Source: Arbacia lixula
Lineage: Eukaryota; Echinodermata; Echinoidea; Arbacioida; Arbaciidae
NCBI GenBank assembly: GCA_963669155.1
Contig: OZ022589.1
Span: 10,096,845-10,160,844, forward strand
Length of the DNA: 64,000 nucleotides
Direction: 5' to 3'
The notes under the pieces are model-generated. The model was not told the DNA's origin. It did no database searches and worked only from the letters and a program-made list of their open reading frames with translations. A program made the position numbers and the translations under genes. Numbering within the stretch: position 1 is the first letter of the stretch; each line of letters begins with the position of its first letter. This document shows positions 36,101 to 42,724 of the stretch, one piece after another.

Positions 36101-37861
36101 TGAAATTGTAGAAAGAAGAGACCATTTTCGTTATGGCTATGCAAAGTTTATTCACGTCGTTGAAACAATAAGTTACTTTACGTAACCCAAAGCTTGTCCA
36201 AGGTTTGTCTGAGTAGCAACAACTTATAGATTCGGAGTGCGTTCCATCCATGCAAACCGATTCATGAAATACAGGTGAATGTAATAACGCGTCACCAGGC
36301 AGTTAGAGGGAAACTTGTGAATGCATTAAAAAAATGGCTTATTGGTCCGTAACTTTGTCGGACACCTCCGGACACGAGGTTGATTTTTTTTTTCCGTGAA
36401 AGGTGTAACACTCAGTGAACGATTTACGATACATTTGTAAGGAAATATTGAAATAATGATTGACCGATGTGCGATATGGAGGCATTACCATGACATGGTT
36501 ACTATAATGTTCTCCATTTATCAACGAAACAAAAACATGATTTGAAAATCACAGAATCGTATCATTATAACACGTATACTACTACTGCTTATATACTTTA
36601 GTACCCTTTGTTATCCTACGTCACTTTAAAGTGTCATGTTTCACAATCCTATCCTCATCATCATCAAGTGCCGTCCCTTAGAAAGGGGTTGGTGGCTATG
36701 CACCTCCATCTACTTCTGTCCCAAACATTTGTTTGTCATCATAAGTAAGTCCTGCCCATTTATTGATATAATTCAAACCAGGTGGTTCGCTGTCTACCGC
36801 TTCCCCGTTTCCTTCTACCATTCCTTCAAGCAACATCTTCTATAGACCTCCTCCTCTCATCACATGACCAACATACACAAGTTTCCTGTTCTGAATTGTC
36901 TTGATAAGATCTCTTCCTTTTCCTGCTCTATTCAATACATTTGTATTTCTAATTTTCATAGCCCAGCTGATTCTTAGCAATCTCCGGAAGCGCCACATTT
37001 CAAATGGTTCTAACTTTCGTTATTTTTTTTTTTTTTGCATAGAGTCCATGTTTCAACTCCCTACAAAACATTACTGCATTTCCAGATTCTGCATCTCAGT
37101 TCAAACTTCAGCTTCCTACGACACAATTGGCGTAGGCCTACTACACATCTTCATGCCAATGGTAACGAAAGATTTAACCCTTACATTACCAGGCCTTGAT
37201 AACCCTATTGGCTTATTATACATCTTCATGAAAATAGTAAAAGACGGAGTTACAGTCCTTAATATTGATAACCCCATTGGCGTACTGCTTATCTTCATGC
37301 CAATGGTAACGAGAGAGTTAACCCTTACATTACCAGGGCTTGATAACACCATTGGCTTATTAGACATCTTCATGAAAATGGTAAAAGAGAGTGTTAACCC
37401 TTTCACTATCAGGCCTTGGTAATCCCATTGGCTTACTACATGTACTTCCCTTTCATGCCAATGGTAAAGAAGGACTTAACCCTACTTTACCAGGTCTAGA
37501 TGACCCTATTGGCTTTTTACACATCTTCATGAAAATGGTAAAAGTGAGAGTTAATCCTTTCATTACCAGGCCTTGATAGCAACATTGGCGTACTACATAT
37601 CTTCAGATTGATTTGTAATTGTATTGTTTAACCTTGTTATCAGTGATGGAATATCTGATTATATTTACTTAGAAACTTACCGGGAAAGTAACTAAAAGCC
37701 CAGTATAAGCCAAGTGCAATTCCAATATCGGTTCCCAAGGTGGCAGAGTTATCCTGGTAAATGTTACGCGACATGTCCTCCTGGAAAATCCCGATAGCCT
37801 TATACAAGCCCATGGGCGAGATCTCGTGGAAGAAGATGGACATGACAATAGCCACAGACAT
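23397..37861 (-). CDS. Gene B: SLC16-like monocarboxylate transporter family protein (4 exons)
   Basis: The exons are 37681-37861, 32656-32793, 24316-25230 and 23397-23536, all joined in phase 1, giving about 457 residues from the ATG at 37861. Motifs are KAIGIFQED, ECHRRYPRLVR, YGWRGGMLVLGG, AWHSFVIPHALQRG, GRLAAG and LPPTLVTKR, which are features of SLC16 MFS carriers; transport of small monocarboxylates is the family role and the substrate here is not deducible. Intron 2 (7.4 kb) holds a CR1-type LINE. Intron 1 (4.9 kb) holds a PLE fragment, an RTE tail and a minisatellite. Upstream of the ATG the frame is open (EWVVN-M) to a good acceptor at 37878-37879. EWVV resembles part of the family's WGWVV signature, so an unseen upstream exon probably supplies the true start. 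Confidence 0.88.
24316..25230 (-). CDS. Gene B exon 3 (main transporter core)
   Basis: The acceptor is 'ctctttgcag' and the donor is ACAG followed by gtaagc. The 915 bp encode GLGHSVIQTC, a central run of membrane segments with GWRGGMLVLGG, the polar loop, AWHSFVIPHALQRG and LLSMIARERAS. Confidence 0.92.
25569..25702. repeat. 134-bp near-perfect palindrome
   Basis: Two 67-bp arms meet at 'atacatgtat' (centre 25635/25636) with only one visible mismatch. The ends read 'tgtatgtttaaatatgtgca' and its complement. It lies in intron 2 of gene B, about 340 bp upstream of exon 3. It may be a very small foldback transposon. Confidence 0.92.
26205..26729. repeat. 525-bp duplicated segment, copy 1
   Basis: It matches 60968-61492 in the same orientation with only scattered substitutions and two compensating 1-bp indels. 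Both copies begin 'ttaaagattgtccgtccc' and end at 'ctgtctt'. It contains a short hairpin 'acttttttcgta'/'tacgaaaaagt'. On the minus strand, an open tail with the peptide motifs SPQNHRNIGKTYREV and SSIFTI plus a stop is kept in both copies. Confidence 0.9.
26989..27187. mobile_element. 199-bp element with perfect 19-bp inverted ends
   Basis: TTATTGTACGAGGATTGTA at 26989-27007 is repeated exactly, inverted, at 27169-27187. Inside are two direct copies of 'attgtacatttcttggggga' 46 bp apart. I see no clear target-site duplication. Confidence 0.55.
27188..28499. other. Gene B intron 2, no recognisable feature
   Basis: AT-rich intronic sequence without a repeat or exon that I can support. Confidence 0.3.
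29522..30066 (-). mobile_element. Antisense fragment of the RLE-type LINE
   Basis: The minus strand matches about 43543-44205 of the element at 42.7-46.3 kb almost base for base (LETHDPPESWSRCQ, FRMISLTSCVSKV, GVFQGDPLSPIIF, PYADDFNLI). About 127 bp corresponding to 43761-43887 are missing; these would encode the FFDLADAFGS motif. The fragment sits inside the endonuclease/linker part of the CR1-type LINE. Confidence 0.92.
32103..32147 (+). other. Stem-loop in LINE 3' UTR
   Basis: GGGGAGCCTATAA and TTATAGGCTCCCC form a perfect 13-bp stem with a loop of about 19 nt, between the coding part and the 3' end of the CR1-type LINE. In several LINE clades such structures bind the reverse transcriptase; that role here is inference. 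Confidence 0.75.
32415..32550. mobile_element. Palindromic short element, copy 3 of 4
   Basis: The left arm 'cacattcggattttgcttgc' with 'agtcatgtccgc' is mirrored by 'gtggacatgactac' and 'gatgcgcggtgcattttggg'. It lies about 105 bp downstream of the exon 2 donor of gene B. Confidence 0.7.
32656..32793 (-). CDS. Gene B exon 2
   Basis: The acceptor is 'tctgtatgacag' and the donor is ATCAG followed by gtcagt. The 138 bp encode PIVAECHRRYPRLVRTTG and a helix ending LAISG. Confidence 0.9.
33061..33152. repeat. (AC)n microsatellite
   Basis: Nearly pure (AC)n in intron 1 of gene B. Confidence 0.97.
33259..33739 (-). mobile_element. 5'-truncated Penelope-like element (3' UTR only)
   Basis: The minus strand aligns with the outer about 480 bp of each arm of the palindrome at 50096-52793 ('cggtaacaccatg', 'cccacttatgggg'-type, 'ctttcaaaatctgaaagag', 'cgggcagtgtgctctgtc', 'ccgagagtgtccgaaa'). 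It is flanked by AGATGACAT at 33250-33258 and again at 33740-33748, a 9-bp target-site duplication. The hammerhead-like region is damaged here: the CGGATGA part is deleted. Confidence 0.85.
33749..35878. other. Gene B intron 1, mostly unrecognised
   Basis: It contains a duplicated 'tgtcatgttttcaaata' next to the PLE insertion, a G-run at about 34776-34789 and 'tgatgggagcagcat' twice near 34330-34390. I cannot support any gene; an 83-codon plus frame at 34043 and an 80-codon minus frame at 34387 have no recognised relatives. Confidence 0.3.
35879..36610 (+). repeat. Dispersed repeat family R1, copy 2
   Basis: It shares 'ttcagccttcgctgggag', 'gaaattgtagaaagaa', 'cggacacctccggac', 'acgatttacgatacatttgt' and 'gtgcgatatggaggcatt' in order with 4738-5310 and 40883-41445. 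Extra sequence of about 230 bp (36115-36345) and a G-run (36033-36049) are unique to this copy. Confidence 0.7.
36640..37110 (-). mobile_element. RTE-type LINE, 3' fragment
   Basis: On the minus strand, translated pieces FEMWRFRRLLRISW, NRKLVYVGHVMRGGG and EPPGLNYINKWAGLT follow the order of the C-terminal region of RTE/BovB-like reverse transcriptases. The copy ends in a short (TGA)n tract at about 36656-36667. It has a T-run/A-run disruption at about 37022-37036 and stops. It is 5'-truncated and non-coding. Confidence 0.75.
37120..37610. repeat. Minisatellite of about 75 bp with two alternating unit types
   Basis: 'cttcatg' recurs at about 37149, 37224, 37293, 37368, 37451 and 37526. It is followed alternately by 'ccaatggtaa' and 'aaaatggtaa' (or 'aaaatagtaa'), so the real period is a dimer of about 150 bp. 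Because most steps are multiples of three, long open frames arise on both strands; I do not regard them as genes. The array ends about 70 bp from exon 1 of gene B. Confidence 0.85.
37681..37861 (-). CDS. Gene B exon 1 (first recognised coding exon)
   Basis: ATG at 37861, donor CCCG followed by gtaagt. It encodes a first helix, then KAIGIFQEDM and a second helix ending YFPG. The exon probably extends to 37877 (acceptor 'ctcttctgtag'), adding EWVVN before this Met; I chose the ATG only as a conservative start. Confidence 0.85.
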
Positions 37862-37877
37862 GTTTACTACCCATTCC

Positions 37878-38912
37878 CTACAGAAGAGAGCGCATGAACA
37901 ACATTAATGGATTCTTCGTCGGGTTGTACACGTCGGTGCGGCAGCGCGACGTCCGCCTCAGCATTTCACTCCGCATAGCCCGTGTCTGACACTCTTCCTC
38001 CTCATCAATACAGACGGGTAGATCCAACAACCGAAGTTGATCCCGCTTAGAAAAGAACGTACTATTCAAACGTCTATTTCACGAAGATTGTTTGTGTTTT
38101 TTTCGTTATTCCCCCCGGCCTACATTCTATACAAATTATTGTACATCTGTGTTGAACTTCCCTGAACCAGCGTCAACATTGCTATACACTCATTTTCATT
38201 TCGTAATCGCAGTATGATGAGAAAAAAAAACTATTCTGAGCCTATTCTTATGAGCTATTAAGATATATACTGTACAATCAACTGATCGTCCTCGTAGAAT
38301 ACGCTTGAATGGATACACCCCAGCAATCTGCAATTATAGTTATTCTGTACCGTGAAACCCATGGTTAAAGTGTGGTGGAATAAAGAGCGGGTTGGGTGAT
38401 GTAGTACATATTCCCTCTGACTGTCTGACTCCAGATCAGGGAACCGTGTCATGAAAGTTGTCAGCACTAACAAATTGTTTTTCTCCGACAGTTACCATGG
38501 TAACAGTCAGAAGCTAGTGCCTCTCAGCCAATCAAAACCGAGGATTTCACTAAAATGGTTGGCACTGACTATTTAGTGAGTGCTGACAACTTTCATGGAA
38601 CGCCCCCCAGGAGGGTAAAGATTGGCAACCACCAGGGTCACTTGCGTTTTTTCAGCAAAACATCTTAATCCACATAGCTGCTCCGTACCTAGGCGAAATA
38701 TAAGGACCTGGTAAGATCCTTTGATCTACAGTTACTGGAATGATGATAATGCAAGGCCCTCATGAAAAGCAGTACTCGCACTGATGAGGCTACTCTGGGC
38801 GTAAATAAGACCATATCATTGTTATCATTATTATGAAGGATATTCCAAGTAATACCTATCACATTCCGCAGCCTAACCCCCAAGGGTATAGCGTATCATT
38901 AATGGCGTGTAG
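37878..38912. other. Upstream of gene B, no recognised exon
   Basis: The missing 5' exon of gene B may lie here or further away. I find no open segment with the PDGG signature. A 63-codon minus frame at 37878-38069 is intronic by the splice model. Confidence 0.3.
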
Positions 38913-39009
38913 CAACCCAGATAGCAAAATATCTGGGCCCATATGGGCTACATATGGGTTGATCTGGGCCTGGATATGGCCCCATATGGGCCCCATTTGG
39001 ACCATATGA
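38913..39009. repeat. CCATATGGG-rich dispersed repeat, copy 1
   Basis: It opens with a hairpin CCCAGATA-gcaaaa-TATCTGGG and continues with repeated CCATATGGGC-type palindromes. The same opening and order occur at 42231-42425. Confidence 0.8.
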
Positions 39010-39014
39010 GAGAG

Positions 39015-39063
<49 letters not shown>

Positions 39064-39118
39064 AATAGAGAAAGATAGAGAAACAGATGCATAGACATAC
39101 ATAGAGAGAAATACAAAG

Positions 39119-39150
<32 letters not shown>

Positions 39151-39151
39151 C
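39006..39151. repeat. (GA)n microsatellite
   Basis: Two purine-rich (GA)n tracts separated by an imperfect segment containing 'aaacagatgcatagacat'. Confidence 0.95.
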
Positions 39152-40105
39152 GAGCAAGAAAGAACATGAGACTCGACAGCCCAAAATGGGTGATGCGTCG
39201 CGATTGCTCGAATCGAGAAAATTGACAATTACCTCATAAAACGTGAAAAATCCAAATTTCGTGTTTTTATCTAATGAGATCCTCTATAGTTTTTTTTTTC
39301 TATCATGTGTCATAATTTCAGACCAAAAGACTGAATTTGAATATGAAATGTTATCGTTTTTCGGAAGTCATGTTTATGTAAGTATTTCGTTTTTCGTTCG
39401 CCTCCCGAGCGAGCGATACGAAGACCTGCATGGATAGTGGTCTAAGCTCCGCCCCTTAAGTTACCATTCTCCGTTCATTGTGTAATTTTTCGCGGTTTGT
39501 ACATACGACTGATGTACGGCACGGTGGCGCGACGTAGATGCATTGCATTGCTTTATGATTGTGTGGGTTGTGTTCGGTTAATCAATGAACGAGTGACCCG
39601 GAACCATTTGAAATTGTAGCTCTTTCTACTACGCACTGGTCAGAGCTCAACACAGATTTATTTTTCGCTACCTACGGTTAAAAATTCGACAGCAAAATGT
39701 TGCTTATTAGAACATGTTGGTTACGTTGTTTAATAACAATCATGATCATTATCATTGTTATAGGGTAAGGCAAGTGATCGGTACCGTAAGCAAATCACCT
39801 CCCACGTCTTTCATGGGTATTCAAATCCGCCCACAATCTATTATGATTATAATCTTTATCATCACCGTGACCATCGTAATAATCGCCATGATCATAACTG
39901 TGACGATGATCATCATCACCGTGATCATCGTAATAATCGATCGTCATGTCATGGTCATGGGCAGAGACCGAGAACGTGGTCGAGCCAGGGGAGGACGTGG
40001 TAGCGGGAGGGGCGGCCCCCGTGGTGGTGGTGGTGGCGATGGTAGTGGAAGGAGATAAAGGAACCTTGTTACCCCTGCTGGCTGGAACGTTCATTTTGTA
40101 TTATA
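39152..40105. other. Low-complexity region, possible His/Asp-rich frame
   Basis: From about 39715 to 40000 the sequence is cryptically repetitive (ATC/GTGATC-rich). A minus frame at 39795-40094 would encode a Thr/Pro-rich start and a His/Asp/Tyr-rich tail. Similar cryptic sequence at 47810-47980 is not coding, so I doubt this frame. Confidence 0.3.
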
Positions 40106-40810
40106 CAGAGTGAGTCAGAAAAAATGTCCCACTTTTGTAAAGTTGAATTGTTTAAAATATGAATATCTAATCATTAGTTTCATGATATGTCTTGATAAAG
40201 GTATCCTCCAAGTACATTCAGGTACCTTTTTCATTTTGATCCTGTGCACGCATGAGTGAACATCGGACAATCTTTAGAAGACTGTCAGAACTCACTTGCG
40301 CCAAGTTACTGGGTGATGAATAAAACAGTGCTTTAGACAAAGACAGTCAGACAGACAGATTGGCATGCTCACACACACACACACACACACAAACACACAC
40401 AACACACATGGTAATAACTGGTTCATAATTTTCTCTTTTCTGATTAAGCATTGATTTTTAGCAAGATCGCTGAATGTTTAAGTGGCAATTCCCGACAATC
40501 TTTCCCCTTAAAACACATTCACTACCACCAGCATATCATCATCATCGTCATCCTCATTGTCATCATCTTGATATTAATCTTTATCTTCATCATCATGAAG
40601 TGCACATAAATCCAATATGCTGGTTATGTATTTTGTTGGTTAACAATGAAAAATTACAATGGGTGTCTGTGCTTTTGTTGCACTTGCCTATAAAATGGCT
40701 TGCCTGATTTGGCAGCAGTCACTTGAGCCTCTTTTTACAGTTAGCAAATGTACACGAATCATGGTTCGTCCTCAATTGTGTGTGCATGTTTGAGTGGGTC
40801 TGCCGGTGCG

Positions 40811-40827
40811 TGTGCATGTGTGTATGT

Positions 40828-40871
<44 letters not shown>
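40811..40871. repeat. (TG)n microsatellite
   Basis: Nearly pure (TG)n inside the TA-flanked long-TIR element. Confidence 0.95.
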
Positions 40872-40873
<2 letters not shown>

Positions 40874-40882
40874 CAGTCTGTC

Positions 40883-41445
40883 GGACCATGGACCTATCAT
40901 GGATGGACTGCGCTCGGATAGACTTGCTTTGATCTATGAGGTCCGCCGCCTCATAAAAATTCAAGACATTCAGGTGTTTTAAACAATTAGCTGTATTTCT
41001 AATTAGGTAGTGCCTTCTCTGAATAACAAAAGAAAATCTGTTTTGAGAAGTACGTCAACCGTTCAGCCTTCGCTGGGAGCTCGTAGCTGGCTTTTTACAT
41101 CACGCACTGTGAATTAGTTTTGGGGTGAGCGAAGGGAAATTTTGAAAAAATTGTAGAAAGAATTTGATCTGTTACTTTTTCGGACACCTCCGCACACGAA
41201 ATTGAGGTTGTTTCCATGAAAGATGAAACATTCAATAAACGATTTACAAGATATTTTTAAGGAAATATGATTCGGAAATGTGCGATATGGAGGCATTTCT
41301 CTGGTATGTTTTCTACAGTATTCTCCTTTTATCACAAAAACGAAGAAACAATACGATCTGAAATTCACACAATCGTATCTTAATAACATGTAATACTACT
41401 GCACATGCACTTCAGTTCATGAAGTGGTTCTAAAATCTTCTGCGC
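40883..41445 (+). repeat. Dispersed repeat family R1, copy 3
   Basis: It starts 'gaccatggacctatcatgga' and follows 4738-5310 almost throughout ('gctcggatagacttgctt', 'caagacattcaggtgtttta', 'ccttcgctgggag', 'acgatttacaagatattt', 'gtgcgatatggaggcattt'). It lies between the inverted arms of the 40106-41867 element. Confidence 0.75.
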
Positions 41446-42230
41446 ATACAGAATATATATTCCTCAAAATGCATCCTACAGTTTTCATGCTTGTTTGGCG
41501 GCGGATCTCCCTCGATCAAAAAGCCAAACGCGTCAAATATTCCATTGTGATATCAATGCACGCGACTGCTGTCGGAATAAATTACACTTCGTGTGCTGAC
41601 TCCATTCCTTACACCTCTCTGGTCGGACTGTCTTGGTTCAAAAGAGTGTTTTATTCCCCACCCTGTAACTTGGCGCAAGTGAGATCTGACAGTCTTCTAA
41701 AGATTGTCCGCTGTTCAGTCATGCGTGCAGGGGATCAAATGAAAAAGGTACCTGAATGTACTGGGAGGATACCTCTATCAAGACATATCATGAAACTAAT
41801 GATTAAATATTCATATTTTAAACAATTCAACTTTACAAAAGTGGGACATTTTTTCTGACTCACTCTGTATGTATTCTTTCTGTGTGACATGCCCTCTGAA
41901 AACCACTTACCAGTCTCCAGGTAGCAGTGCACCTTCTTGACTTGTGACAAGTTCTGAATCACAGGGATCATAATCATAAAGACTCCTTTCAGTCAAATAT
42001 TTAAAAGTTACATCGGCAAGCTCTTTTTGAATGCGATGCAACTTCGTTACTTTTTGGATTATGAAGATTTGTTTTGGGCAAATATGTTGTGACATGCATT
42101 GCTTCTCGGGAAGTTTTTACTGAACCTTTTAGAGAAATTTGGGCAAGTGGAAAGGAAAATGGATCCAAAGAATCTTTAATTTTGAAGTAGTTGCCGTGTT
42201 GGTGTCCTGGACATCAGGACTAATGAATAC

Positions 42231-42425
42231 AACCCAGATAGCAAAATATCTGGGGCCCATATGGGTTAGATATGGGTTAATCTGGGCCTGGATATGGGCC
42301 CCATATGAGCTGCCCATGTGGGGAGCATCTGGGCCCATATGGGCCCCGTTTGGCCCATCTGAGACCTGTATCTATATTTTGCACCGTACACCCCTTCTGG
42401 GGCCAATATGGGCCAAATGGGCCAA
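42231..42425. repeat. CCATATGGG-rich dispersed repeat, copy 2
   Basis: It has the same CCCAGATA-gcaaaa-TATCTGGG hairpin and first 70 bases as 38913-39009. The palindromic GGGCCCATATGGG pattern then extends to about 42425, so this copy is about twice as long. Confidence 0.8.
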
Positions 42426-42488
42426 AAAATGGAGGAATGATATTTCACATGACTAATCATACTTGGATAGGCCACATACGAACGATTA

Positions 42489-42542
42489 ATGCTTATCCTA
42501 TCCTCATCCTATCTTATCTTATCTTATCTTATCTTGTCTTAA
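42489..42542. repeat. (TATCT)n-like microsatellite
   Basis: 'atcct' units pass into five tandem 'tatct' units just upstream of the RLE-type LINE. Confidence 0.85.
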
Positions 42543-42724
42543 CTTGAGGTCATATTATTTTGCGCCTATCACCAGAATACTATAACGAACATAACAGATG
42601 TTCAAGGTGGTGACCCGGGGACCTGCCCCACTAGACGATCTCTGTTAGTCCGATAGCTTTCCAGCTGCTAGTATCAAAGTTGGCGCCACCTACTGACCAC
42701 GTGACCAAGCACCGCAAGCACACA

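Larger units (their letters stand above)
40106..41867. mobile_element. TA-flanked element with inverted repeats of about 250 bp
   Basis: It begins CAGAGTGAGTCAGAAAAAAT and ends with the complement, with TA just outside each end (40104-40105 and 41868-41869). The arms pair from 40106 to about 40360 and from about 41610 to 41867, including 'ttgaattgtttaaaatatga' and 'tcacttgcgccaagttac'. The TIR wording and TA target fit Tc1/mariner-like elements. The interior holds an R1 repeat copy, (AC)n and (TG)n tracts, but no transposase. Confidence 0.8.

Noticed and set aside
36901-37422. 173-codon plus-strand open frame
   Set aside because: It joins an antisense RTE tail to a frame-preserving minisatellite; both parts have better explanations.
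39795-40094. Thr/Pro plus His/Asp-rich minus-strand frame as a secreted or metal-binding protein
   Set aside because: The DNA is cryptically repetitive (ATC/GTGATC), similar to non-coding sequence at 47810-47980, and no splice or stop context supports it.
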